Source: Aplysia californica
Lineage: Eukaryota > Mollusca > Gastropoda > Aplysiida > Aplysiidae
Direction of reading: 5' to 3'
NCBI RefSeq assembly: GCF_000002075.1
Contig: NW_004797283.1
Coordinates: 1,294,626 to 1,358,625 of the forward strand
DNA length: 64,000 nt
Shown here: positions 21,701-46,178 of the stretch, in pieces
Position numbering within the stretch: position 1 is the first letter of the stretch
Layout: each line of letters starts with the position of its first letter
Translations under genes and position numbers: made by a program
The notes under the pieces: model-generated
Told to the model about the DNA's origin: nothing
The model's database searches: none
The model's input: only the letters and a program-made list of their open reading frames with translations

Positions 21701-24700
21701 ACTGGTACTATTCATTTTCACATCTCAATTTATGTTCCATCAATACTGATACACGTAAGCATGTCTCCAATCTCACGCAGCCCAAAGAAAATCCGACAGC
21801 AACATAAGCGCATTCAGAAAGGCTAAGCCTTTCAGTATAGTGTGAGTAAAAGCACCAGTTCAGCCCCCTAACAGTACAATGCTTATTTTCTAATACAGAA
21901 AACAAACCATAATTTTAATTACCCACACTGAAACATTTCTTGCTATGAAGCATGTCTATCTTTAACGGCTCTGCCCCATTTTCATAGTTCATAAATAACT
22001 TTCCTGACCGTAAGAATTATACGTTTCGAGGGCATTACTGTGACAGTGCACATCAGATGAAAACAAACTTCAAAGCGTTGTATCATCAAGTGCAAAACCT
22101 AGCGAAACTTCAAGACCATCAAAATGGAGAATAAAGACCAAGCTCTGTCAAGACACACTTCCACAATAAACAGATTTTCTGGCTCTTTTCAACTGTGATA
22201 ATGTTCTTTCAGAAGACAAACATCACAAATCTATAACCTGATTAACATTGTGAACCGAAGCCCAAACCTTGAGGTCCATATAATTTTTTTGGGTATTGTG
22301 ATACTGACGCTACTGTTCAGAGTCCACCGATAGTAGCTAGTCCTTGAAAGAGCTGCAAAAACTTAGCCTCTATATGCTCTTTCAACTTTCAAAGACAAGA
22401 TCCAGCACACTTGTCACTGCTTTCTATCTGGGTTTAATATTCACTTCAACACTAATGAAAACCAAATCTGCCAACCTATGCAACAAATATAAAAACAACA
22501 ATTAATACGTTCCATTTTTTTTCGTTAAATATAAAGTCGTGGAGTCGTACAAAATATATATATATATAATATTTATATATATATATATATAACGTTATGC
22601 TTTATAGTAATATGATAGTTTTACAATAAGCCAACACCTTATTGTAAACAAATCTATACAATTTATCAACAATATTGAATATGATAGATGGTTTTAAAAA
22701 AAAAGACGATGCCTGAAATATTGTACATGTATATTGTTTTATTGACATTTTTATACCAGAACTTAAAAAAGGGGGAAGGCGACATTGTTGTATCAGCAAA
22801 CATTCAAACATTCTGAGATGAGAGTTTGTGCTTCAATGAGTCTTTGGCAATCACCAAATCCTTTGAGAATGAACCCTGTGTTTTGTATATTTTCAAATAA
22901 CGCCCAAATATGTGCCATCAGTAAATTATGCTTTAAGAATGTAGCTAGCCAGAAAAAAACATTAACCCTCTAGCATATTTTGACACGTAAAGCATAAAAA
23001 AAAAATCAAAATGATTATGTTTTGCAGTGACAAAGATGGAACGTGAACCAGAAATCTCAGAATGTAACATGAATGAACCAGAAATCTCAGAACAGAACAG
23101 ACTTTCTGGAAAATAAGTCCACCTCCATTCAAATGTGAACTTGCACATCTATAGAGACATTCTTTAGCACACAAATTGAAGACCATGTGAACAGAGCACA
23201 TGCATCTATTAGTAACCAATTTAATATTTTATATGGATGCACGACATAGCATTTCTTTATACAAAAAAAGATGACATGAATTCATGGGGGGAAAAAGCAA
23301 GAAGAGTGACCAACCATACAACGCACCGTACTAGGCTACAAAACATTACATGCAAATAAGGACATCTGTGAACATATACAACACCAGCACAAGAAAGTAA
23401 CGTAACTTTCAATGGTCATGAAATTCAACGTCATTTAATGTGGACCTGGTAATGTGTCCTTTGAACAGTATGTCTGATGCAAGTCATCAAGGACAGAAGC
23501 ACGCACACATGATAAATTCCCAACAATGGACACAAAAAAACCCACACCAGTGGTGTAAACAAACATCCTGCTGATGCTGTAGTGGATACTAAATTTAAAC
23601 ATGCAACTCAACACATGTGCATACTTTTCTTTAAGTCCAGAAACCTCTCACAAGAACTTGTGAGTAAAATAAAAAGATGAGTGATAACATTTTCATACTA
23701 ACAACTGTTCAAAGTTGTGAAAATTATTATTTGAGATTTGCCCTCTCCAAGGGCCATAAAACATTCTGTTTCAGCTTTACATGAACTTCTGACACATCTG
23801 CATCAATAAGCATGTGCCAAGAACAAAATCATGTCATGGCTATTACGTTTCGTGGATTGAAATAAAAAAAGACAGGTAGCAAGACAGTTGGACAACATAA
23901 TGCTGCCCCTCTGCCACTATTCATTTCTAGCAGCAGCAGCCCTGCTGATGAATTCGTACTCGTCTCTGTATAATTTTATTTTTTTGGTAAACCTGACTCC
24001 TCTGCTCAAGAGAAAATCAACAAAACTCAACCTAAAACTGGAGAAAAAAAAAGATTTTCATATTTAAAATGATAACGTTTTAATCATAAAACTTTTTGCA
24101 CCTCTAATTTTATATAGCAAAGCTCAAAGGTGCGATAATGATTCACTGATTAAAAAAAAAGAAAAAAAGAAAAAACATAAAGGTCTTCTCTTATTCACCC
24201 CAATGTAGAGACACAAAGACACACTATGCATATTTCAAAAAGGAAAACATTTGCTGTATAGTATATACAAAAATATCTACTGCTCTCTCACTACATTTTA
24301 AAACATCTTAATACGACAGAAATTATTTCATGAAGATGTTCAATTTGCATTCTTACATGTGATCCCTTGCTTTGTACGCAGAGACAACAGAAAGAACACC
24401 TAAAGACATATGAGCTTTTCATCATGAACATGTGGACAACTTGCAACCAACACAACCATAATTAGAAGCCAGTTACACGCTAAGATTTGTGGAATATTTG
24501 AACATTGTTGCAACAAGACACCCTCCAGTCAAGGCCCGTGTTTTGTTTTTGTTTGTTTTTTGTTGGTTTTTTGGTTATCCCCATGTAATCGTGAAATACA
24601 AGTTTGATTAAAAGTACCTGTCATTTCAAAGCACCGAACGCATCAATTTTTTGTTTAAGTTTTTGTTTTTTTAAAAAGACAAACAATTCTCACACTCGCT

Positions 24701-24795
24701 GGCCTTTCATTCAGACAGATCAGAGCCTCAAGACCCCTTCCTGCTCATGAGTACATGCTGCCTTCAACCTTTCCCCCCCACCACCAAGCCCCTCC
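18711..24795 (-). other. AT-rich, repeat-poor stretch below CtBP; possible long 3' UTR
   Basis: About 6 kb with hardly any transposon remnants, in contrast with the rest of the window. It begins directly after the CtBP stop on the - strand. Freedom from insertions suggests part may be transcribed 3' UTR, but no polyadenylation site can be chosen with confidence; TTTATT occurs at several places. A (TA)n tract lies at about 22553-22592. No coding sequence recognised. Confidence 0.4.
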
Positions 24796-37423
<12,628 letters not shown>

Positions 37424-38179
37424 ATGAAACGAGAACTACAGAACTGTGACTTGACGGGATACAAGTTCCACTTCCAACAGGAAGGGTGATGGGCAGAAGC
37501 AAGGGCTACAGAAAGATGCTGCAGAGAGAAAAAAATTTGTCAGCTTGTCTCTTGACACAGATATCTATAAAATAAACAAAAAAGAACCTGGAAAAATCCC
37601 TAAAAAGTTTATTTTAAAAAAATATTTTTAAAGTAAAATTCCACACAAGACAGACAGGAAAGGCCATACTTAACAGAGAAAGACCATCATAAAAAAGAAA
37701 AACTCCATATTTCACCTACAGATACGACATTTTGAGAAAAATTTTAACAACAGATTTCCTTTGATTCTGAGCAGATTAACTATTCAAGCGAGAGTCCACC
37801 ATCTTTACTGCTTTGCTGCACACTCAGGAGTGTCACGAGCTACTAAGCTCCCTCAAGACCTGACACAGAAACACACTTTATTAGACAACAGAGCAGTTGA
37901 AGAAAAACCATACACTACCTAACATCATTCCCCCAAATATCAAAAGCCAGTTCACTGCTTTATATTGAAGAAATAAAATATCAACTTTAAAGATGCCTTA
38001 AAATAGATGACCTGAACAAGTGAATACAATATTTTTTCCTTTCCTTATAAAATCATACATCAGACACATAGGATTCCTTTAGATTACATTTACTTTTCAC
38101 AGCTAAAAATGCCCAAAGATGACAAATAATTTTAGAATTTTTTTCTGGGGCAGCATACCCAAATGAATACTATACTCAC

Positions 38180-38264
38180 ATAATATCCAAATGGGTGCTC
38201 TTTCTTTTTCCACTGGGATCAGCAAAGTCCCCCAATGTTAACCTGTGGTCATAGTGCCATGTGT
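38180..38264 (-). other. CtBP: Possible CtBP 5' non-coding exon
   Basis: On the - strand, catttcac-AG at 38266-38265 precedes an 85-base segment ending AT-GTGAGT. Its only ATG opens a frame that stops after a few codons, so it would be untranslated. Placement upstream of the first coding exon fits, but only splice-site patterns support it. Confidence 0.3.
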
Positions 38265-38396
38265 CTGTGAAATGCATGAATCAAAATTATTAAAATTATA
38301 AAATGAATGTCCACAGTACTTGCAATTCATAACAAAATAAAATATTTCAAAAAGACCTACAAAACCAGTAAAAGGGCAAACATATTACAACAATTG

Positions 38397-38512
38397 GTAA
38401 AATTTTACTTTCACACTCACACACACAGATGGACTGCTTTCGGGGGCTATACGGCCATATTCTTGGCTGCAGAACAATGGTGTATGGCCACTAAAATTGT
38501 CGCAAATATTCA
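38397..38512. repeat. Unclassified repeat, copy 1
   Basis: TTTTACTTTCACACTCACAC ... CTGCAGAACAATGG ... GCCACTAAAATTGTCGCAAA. A related copy is at 41278-41385, and a weaker relative near 28255-28370 shares CCACTAAAATTGTC. Confidence 0.55.
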
Positions 38513-39122
38513 ATAGTTTTCAAGAAAAATCTCAAACACACTGCAAAACATCAAACTATGGCGAAATATGAGGAAGCACGCCCTCTAACACCCCCCCCCC
38601 CCCCCCATTTTGGTCAGGGGCGGCAATTAATATAAAGTCGAATTCAGGTAAAATAGTATAAATAAAAAAGAAGAGTCTGAAAATGAGACAGGTGCGAAAG
38701 TAAAATAACACCCAATATGACAAGAATTTGAAAACAAAAATTTTTTAGAATCCATCGACCATGCAAAAAAAATTCTGATTCAACTATTTCTATTCATCTC
38801 AATAGCAACACATAAGACATAACAGAGGTTTCAAGAAAATAGGCTCATCTCATCAAAATAGATGCTAATGAGACAGTTTAAGCAAGCGCCACGTTTAACC
38901 CCAACTGTACAAATTGAGACGCAGACTTTTTTAAAAATTGTATCATATCTCAAAACATAAATAACTGTATGGAAAGATCTAAAAAAATTTGGAGTCATGG
39001 TACCCCTTTTTTCAATCAAACAGAAGCAAGCGTGTGTCACAGCGCGAGCTACCTGAAACCCATTGCACACCGAATGCACTGTTTCTCCCTGATGTGATGT
39101 AAATCTGACTCACTCAAAGAGG

Positions 39123-39234
39123 GGAAGGTCTTCCGTAACGAGCGACCACCTCAACAAACACAATAGAGAAGAGACCTAACCCTAACCCTCTATTCTACTG
39201 TCTCATAGTGGTCGCTCGTTAAGGAAGTCCTCCC
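39123..39234. mobile_element. Inverted-repeat element with short telomere-like core, copy A
   Basis: Arms GGAAGGTCTTCCGTAACGAG and CTCGTTAAGGAAGTCCTCCC are inverted over about 26 bases. The 8-base direct repeat CAAAGAGG lies on both sides (39115-39122, 39235-39242), a good target duplication. The core includes CCTAACCCTAACCC (39175-39188). Only 112 bases long. Confidence 0.88.
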
Positions 39235-40096
39235 CAAAGAGGATTCAAAGGGACTGGGTGAAAGAAAAATCCTTACCACAATGACAAGACAATGGCTAGC
39301 TGAGAGAAGCAAATGAGTAGGCCAATAGATAGCAGTTCTCCCAAGAGCTATTTCAAAATCAAACAGTCAAAAAATGTAACTTGCAACAAAAAAAACCACC
39401 ACAGAGAGAAAAAAAATGAAATGGCAACCAACTTCTAACCAAGTACAGCAAGTTTATTCAGCTGTTTCAGCCTACATCATACTACTTTGGTCTGTGGCGA
39501 ATAGCGTGATCCAACTAACTCTCGTCCAGCAGATTTTGTATAAAAACAAGCACATTTGCGTTCAGGTAAAAAGACAAGTGTTGTTTCTGGATCCATTCAA
39601 GCAAGATACGTCTAAACAGGTCATGCGTAGTCATTTCAGCAGAAATTTCATTCAATAAACAAAAATAGCATTGTACTGACCAGTCATGCTAAAATGCGAA
39701 AAGACACATTGGGAGGGTGTCCAGAGGGCTCATATAGGCGATATGATACAGTAGCGAGCGCACTATCATAGCCTAAGAGGTCGATTTGTTCTGAATTCAT
39801 TGGACAAGCATCTAGAGCTACCAACTTGGCGTGTTTTGAATGAGGCGTATGCCTTGGTTACGAACCAAAGCAGGCGGTTCTACAAGTAGGCAACAAACCC
39901 ACACATACTCAAGCAGACTAACGTGCACAAACTTGAACTGCGAGAATACGGGGCCTGGCCATCACGTGGATGACGCTCAGTGCCGAGTCAGGGCCGGACG
40001 GAAGGCGAGGTGCCGAAATACGCTTATTGGGGAACAAAAACCCAGCTCCCGCAGGACCAGGTTTAACAACGTAATTTTCCACTTGTCTCAGTGTTA

Positions 40097-40854
40097 CAGT
40101 CCATGCCGGCTTTAAGCACGGTCATCAGGAGAAAGCTTAAGCGTGCTTAAGTGCGAAGTAGACATAGTCCAGAGATTTTCATGTAGAAAATTCCCTGTGC
40201 TATTTCCCTTTGTTTGTAAGTAAGCCTATAGCGGTCCCGCAAAAGTGTGCACTGTTATTTAGACACCCGCCATGGTAGTTTTCGTTCGCTTGTTTGTTTT
40301 TGTTTTGTGGTCGAATGGGAAATGAAAACTTAATTTAGACGGCCAGTCACGATACAGCACACTAGGCCTACTGTAACACACTGCCTGTGCGTACCACTGC
40401 CCGCTGTGCCACTCATACCACCGCCTTCATCCCACCTCGCGCGTGATACACAATCAGGATTAATGGATAGCGAGGGTCAAAGGTCAAATCGCAGCCAGCC
40501 TCCCCGACTCTCTCTGTATTTTTTTTTTATCGTGTGTAGCTTTGCCCTAGGCCTAGGCTAGATCCTATGTCCATGCGCACGGCTGTGTGCATCTCTCTGC
40601 CTTCCTCTCCGCCCGTGTGAGTGTGTGTGTCCATCACTTGCGTTCTTTGTGTTTCTCTTGACACACTCCACTGCTGCGGTGTAAACTGTTCGAACTTCGA
40701 TGGGTCATCATGAAAATATTGACAGTCTTGTAAATGAAGCGTGCTTGAATCCGAAGTTACCGTGCTTAAAGGCGTGTAATTTATATAGCAAAAATTCAGT
40801 AAGAGCCGTTTAGCTTGCTTGAGTCCGAAACGTGCTTAAGGCCGGCACGGACCG
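40097..40854. mobile_element. TA-type MITE, family 2 copy B
   Basis: Left end CAGTCCATGCCGGCTTTAAG, right end CTTAAGGCCGGCACGGACCG, TA at 40095-40096 and 40855-40856. Aligns along its length with 14327-15077; it lacks a short repeated GAAGCGTGCTT unit at the left and has extra sequence near 40255-40290. Confidence 0.9.
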
Positions 40855-40966
40855 TACCCAGCGCCATAAAGTCAGGAAAGTCCTATCACAGTAATTACAC
40901 ATTATTTTACAAATAATAATGGTAAGACGACAAAAAAGAAAATGACTAGCAGAAAAGGGATAGAAT

Positions 40967-41074
40967 CTAAGGCACACTGGCAGCGATGAAAGTAATTTTT
41001 TCATCTATAGTGACTATAATCTAAGGCACACTGGCAGCGATGAACGTAATTATTTCATCTGTAGTGACTATCAC
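40967..41074. repeat. 54-base tandem duplication
   Basis: CTAAGGCACACTGGCAGCGA starts at 40967 and again at 41021, with few differences between the units. Confidence 0.85.
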
Positions 41075-41277
41075 TTTTGCGTGCACAATTGAAATCGGCA
41101 GCTTCATCTAAAACTAAAGCAAAATAAACATTTAAATTTGCAGTTTACTTAAAATTTTAGATTTGGTAGATCTAAATCTAGTACTTTTCTTGTCAACCTT
41201 GGTATGTGATAAGTATGTCTATTAGAGACCATTGTGCTACATGAGATCTACATCTAGATACCCCAGCCAGAATGGGT

Positions 41278-41385
41278 AAATTTTTACTTTCACTCCCACA
41301 CACGGATGCACTGCTTAAGGGGTCAAACTGCAGTATTGTTTGCTGCAGATCACACACAAAGCCACTAAAACTGTCGCAAATAATA
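41278..41385. repeat. Unclassified repeat, copy 2
   Basis: TTTTTACTTTCACTCCCACA ... CTGCAGATCACACAC ... GCCACTAAAACTGTCGCAAA, collinear with 38397-38512. No termini or coding sequence recognised. Confidence 0.55.
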
Positions 41386-43181
41386 GGTAGCCTAAACACG
41401 GCCTCGCGGCCTTCCGAGAGCGTGCACTTGCGGCCTTCCGAGAGCGTGGTATCGGTGAAATCGGGATAATTCAGATCGCTGTTTCTTTGCTCTTTCGCTA
41501 TAAAACACCAAATGTCATGCATCTTGTAAAAGCTCAGCTTTTCCTCATTACAATGGTGTAAGTTGTTTATTTGTCTGATTATTAGGAGCTGGAGAGTCGC
41601 CAAGGAAAGCGAAGCCCCTCGCGGTCCGAATGCGTAGTCGCCTGTTCAAAAATTGACACGCGTGAATTCAAATGCTTCGCGGAAAGATTGATGATTAATT
41701 TAAATACCGTCTTTTCATTGGTGGAGAACTGTAGAGCTTTGAACGGGCTTTCTCGTAGTATATTTTTGGCCTTTGGCGTTTAAATAAAGCTTCATTTTGT
41801 ATAAAATGATACCAGCCTACCTGATCAAAAAATATTAAATTTTGGAAGTGCCTATTCGAAACGTCGCGTTGCGATTAGCGCAAGTGCTAAATAAAACGCT
41901 GTGTGTTATATATGAAGCTTAATCTACCTTTCGTTGAATTCTAGATTCTAAGTAAATAATTCACGCACCTGATGAAATGCATTTTGCCAACATTAATATT
42001 ACAAAATTACAGCACAACCTATAATAGAATTGGAATATGAATCCTCCATTGAGGTCTATAATGATCTATAAATCTAGATCTAGAAACTAGAGTGGAACAA
42101 GTGAGTCGGACTTGAATGAATCCACATGATCTGAACAATCTGTAAACAAACGAAATTCAAAATGGCCGCTCGAGCACGAAACTGAAAGTAGATAATTTAG
42201 GTCGTCGTACTTTTTCGTATTCGTATTTCTACTCAAGTTCCGAAAATTATGTCGCGTCGGCGGTCAGCACGAAAATGAAAGTACCGACGGGAGAAAAAAA
42301 AAAGGGGGGGGGGGGGGCTGGCAGTCGGCCAGGCCTCGCACTTCGCACATTGACTAATACAGGTGGGCCTAGCGATAGCATCGGCCGGCTCGCGGGTCGG
42401 TTCGCGATTGTCAGCAAACATGCAGGTCTATTCAAATTCATGGCAAAAACACACGTTTCCAGGCGCGCTCGCTGTACACAAACGGTACACACTGAGTGAC
42501 CCTGGCGGCCTGCCTGGAATGTCCGCATAATCGGTTGCTGATAAGATTCGCATCTCAGCACAGGCGCAGGACAAGAGTTAATTAAAACGAAGTGACTATT
42601 TCTCTGAACGCTAAGGAAAATAAACTTTAAATTTCTATTTCTCCGAACGGTTTCCGTTCTTGAAATTTATTGGTTATTTGGAAGATTTAGGCGTCATCTT
42701 TCATTCTGCCACGATGCAAGGACTTGGAAGAACCATTTTTTGCATCAAATTCAATTTATAGAGCTATTCTAGATCTAGAGATTTTTAAATGTCTGAATAT
42801 TCAGATACTTCAGTTGTGGTTTGGGGCAACGTTCCCAGACTATTATACTTCATTTGAATGCCTTCAAAAAGTACGCTACTTCGAGAAGTCATTCCTAAAG
42901 CAAACACTAAAATCCTTCATGTAAACAATAATAAAATCCCTCCACGCCCCCCCCCCCCCCCCCCTTATGCACACACACTCACTCTCTCCCTCACACACAC
43001 ACAAACGTGCGCAGACCACTCCAGTCGCAAATTATCAACAAATGTCGAGAACGGAAAGGCCACCTCTATTCTCACCCCGGGTGAGAATAGCGCAGGCGAG
43101 TCTTTTGGCTATTCTTACCCGGTGTGCGTTCACCGTGTTATACTATAGCCTAAGCCAACCAGTGTAGCGTTCACCCTGAAC

Positions 43182-43224
43182 CACAGAATTCTACACTGTG
43201 ATAACAGAATTGTAGAATTCTGTG
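43182..43224. repeat. Perfect-arm hairpin CACAGAATTCTACA
   Basis: CACAGAATTCTACA and TGTAGAATTCTGTG flank a 15-base loop. The same stem occurs at 46146-46178. Confidence 0.85.
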
Positions 43225-43288
43225 CCGTGAAAAACGTTCCATTACTACTGCTGTTAGCCTACAAGCGTGCAATTTTGTCTGTGGGCAG

Positions 43289-43358
<70 letters not shown>

Positions 43359-43371
43359 GAGAGAGAGAGGG
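43289..43371. repeat. (GA)n microsatellite
   Basis: About 80 bases, nearly pure. Confidence 0.95.
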
Positions 43372-43760
43372 GAGTATCGCGAGAACTTCCGGGCAAAACA
43401 AAATGGCGACCCGCGTAGTTCGGCTCGATTCGAAAAGTTATAGCCGTAGCATCTTTGTAGACGACCAAATTAATGTACTTTTATGTTTTAACATCATTTT
43501 TTAACTTTGTTTTGGTCAATTTGATCGTCCACACCGATAGACAGTGTTCAGAAAGAGACAGAGAGAGAGAGGAGTAGATCTTGCGAAAACTTCCGGGCAA
43601 AACAAAATGGCGACCCGTGTAGTTCGGCTCATTCGAAAAGAGAAATAGCCATAGCATCTTTGTAGACGATCAAATTAGCTTACTTTTGAGCTATAACGTA
43701 ATTTTTTCTTGGCTTTTATCAATTTGATAATCCACACTGATTGACAGTATTCTGAAATGA
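43371..43760. repeat. Two tandem units of about 195 bases
   Basis: Each unit has ACTTCCGGGCAAAACAAAAT, GGCGACCCG, AGTTCGGCTC, GCATCTTTGTAGACGA and an inverted TCAATTTGATCGTCCACA / GTAGACGATCAAATTA pair that can fold. CTTCCGG and AAAATGGCG resemble ETS and YY1 promoter motifs (inference). Confidence 0.75.
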
Positions 43761-45926
43761 GGAAAAACAGGTCTTGTTTCACACCGGGTGAGAATAGCCT
43801 ACGCTGGCAAGTCTTACCCGTGGTGAAAGGTAGATCGTATTTTTATTCTCACCCCGTGTGAGGATAGCCACTTCCGAACGGAAACCATTCGGAGAAATAA
43901 GAGTACAAGTTTCTTTTCCCGAGCGTTCAGAGAAATAGGGCCAGCCTAACTAAAATCCTCGTTCCGACTGGCAAACTATAGGAAGGCTAAGTTTTAGCGC
44001 GCACTTTCGGGGCGGCAATCAGTTGCAGTTGGATTCTTGCTATGTTAGAAGAAATCTAAATCTGTGTCACATTTGAGTTGCTGATGTAAACAAACCAACA
44101 TGGCGGCGGGACAGCAAATCTTAACAAGTGCCCAAGGCAAAAGGAAGGCGAAAGGCTACGGCTTCTCTGAGTCTGAGTGTCAGTTGCTGTCGGAACAACC
44201 AAACTTGCCTAGTCTAGATTCTGGATCTAACCAGTAAAAATTAAAAACTAAAACAAGAACACTATTTAAAAATACCATGTCTGTGGATTGTGGAGCTTGG
44301 ATGCAGGAAGAATACGAACAACTAGGACAAAGCCAACACTAATTGCAATAACAACACAAAAGAACAGGGAAGGCTCAGCCACTGAATTCGGTCTCTGTTG
44401 TCTCTACTCTACTAAGTCTAGGCTAGGTAGATTAGTAGGCCTCTTCGGCACAGGGAGGGGATCGTTGCAGTGACTGACATTAGACGTTCTGACTGGCCAT
44501 ACAAACCATCTATTTTGGCTGTCTCCTCCCTTGTTAATACTCAAATCGACGTGAACAGACATCAACACACCAAATAACCAAAGAAGCTCTTTGAAATTCA
44601 ACGGGGTACTTTGATTGAAACAGTGAGGAAGAGCATGGACCGGGGAGGACGGAGAAAGACCGCCAAACAATGAAAACGAAGACGCTCCATCGACACAGAA
44701 CTAGATCTAAAGCAATCACCTGCATTATGTGTAAGCATATGATGCACATTAACATACATTTTGGAGTAACTTAATGTTTTCTTTACCCTAAAATTTACAG
44801 ACAGTCCGGCTTGCTGTGGTGAATTTTACACCAAGCGTGCGAAGCTCCGCAATAAAGGCCAATGGCGTTTGAAGTCTCGCGATGTCTCGGGTGAACTACG
44901 TGAGCTTGCAAGGAGCTATCAATCGCTTAGTGCCGTAAGCATGGGCCCCAAAGTTTAAAATAGTTGTAATTTATTTTTATCTAGTATGCACCTTCCTAGC
45001 AAATCATAGACAAAAATAATAAGTCTGACCCAATGCAGATGTGGAGGCTTAAATAGTTTTGGAGTGAATTAAGTTCTTGTCCTTATTTTTGCTCTCCGAA
45101 GGTCTCGATACTGGTAAACTGGTATCGAAGAAAAAATACCATATCGAATGTGAGGCTGAAGCAAAGATTGTGCATATAAGCCTAAACACGATAGTTCCCT
45201 CCTCTCTTTGAGCCAATTAAAAAAGTGTCCTTAAAATCCGGTAGCGCCCTCTCCGAAAAAGTGCGAACTTCGTCGGGAACAGAGTTACCATACTTGTGTG
45301 AAAAACAATAAAAGGGAAACTGAGCTGTTCCTATTCTTCTTCTAGAGAAACGAAAAAGAGCTTCAAAACAAAGACTGCAGCGCCATCTAAAGCAATGCGC
45401 GGACTTCTGCGGACACTTTTTTTTGGCCAAGTGAACTATTTTGTTATGAACGATATTTGGCTAAAGTGGATCGTTGACGTCGAGAAAGCAAACGATCAAT
45501 AACTCCGTTCCTGTGCAATCTTTTCCGCAAGCAAAGGGGGCTGTGATCTTTTCCTCTCACTGGCGTATTTCTGTCGAAAAGGCTTCTTGCGTCCAACTTA
45601 GGCTACTTTCTTTGAGCACTGTCTGTTTTCTTGAGTGCCACCTTGAATAGACCAAGATGCTTTCCAAGTTTCACTTCTATGAAAAATGTTGCAGCCTCCT
45701 TATACTAGATGGCAACAAAGATACTATAATAAGACCTACTATTAAAATATGGTAAAAACAAAATGAGACAATGATTAGTGGTTAGAGTTAGAGTTATTGT
45801 TACGAAGAATTCCTTCCAATAATCTTCCTCAATGAAACTTGTATCTTTTTAATTTCAATAACTCAAAAACCTTCTTAGGACAAAATGTTTTACGGCAGAG
45901 TGGTTAAAATAAGCGCAACAAAATAT

Positions 45927-45930
45927 CACA

Positions 45931-45988
<58 letters not shown>
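45927..45988. repeat. (CA)n microsatellite
   Basis: About 60 bases, pure apart from one early CT. Confidence 0.95.
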
Positions 45989-45990
<2 letters not shown>

Positions 45991-46145
45991 AAACTAGGTT
46001 GTTCCGCTCAATGGCTTTTCTAGATCACCGAGAGGTGACACAAATGTGTGTCTTTATACGGCAACAGCAAAGGCCTAGTTAGAATAAAAGCGCGCACCAG
46101 ATTTCTGTCGCGTGGTTTTCTTCATGAATGTATGGGGAAGGGGGG

Positions 46146-46178
46146 CACAGAATTCTACACTTAATGTAGAATTCTGTG
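46146..46178. repeat. Perfect-arm hairpin, second copy
   Basis: CACAGAATTCTACA and TGTAGAATTCTGTG separated by only five bases; directly followed by a poly-G run. Confidence 0.85.

Larger units (their letters stand above)
37519..42595. other. Region upstream of CtBP coding exons
   Basis: Apart from the listed elements no coding sequence was found. From about 41390 to 42550 the base composition is more GC-rich, with short words such as AAAATGGCCGC, so a CtBP promoter could lie here (inference). A 19-base word GCGGCCTTCCGAGAGCGTG is duplicated at about 41407 and 41431. Confidence 0.35.
42596..43938. mobile_element. Element with about 65-base terminal inverted repeats
   Basis: The left end (42596-42660) and the reverse complement of the right end (43876-43938) both run CTATTTCTCTGAACGCT, then TTATTTCTCCGAA and GGTTTCCGTTC, close to 88% alike by eye. 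Each terminus contains the word TATTTCTCYGAACG twice. Inside are a GA microsatellite, two tandem units of about 195 bases (43371-43565, 43566-43760) and palindromes around TATTCTCACCC/GGGTGAGAATA. Non-coding. Superfamily not assigned. Confidence 0.75.

Noticed and set aside
21496-21807. 103-codon + strand frame in the quiet region
   Set aside because: No recognisable domain or splice context; composition fits AT-rich non-coding DNA on the strand opposite CtBP.
43227-43468. Long (RE)n, (SL)n, (TH)n and (VC)n frames at microsatellites, here and at 45.9, 50.6, 52.8, 54.3 and 60.8 kb
   Set aside because: They are translations of dinucleotide repeats, open in every frame by their nature.
44100-44237. 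45-codon frame starting ATGGCGGCG with a basic stretch
   Set aside because: Good start context but no match known to me, no clear donor, and no continuation found.
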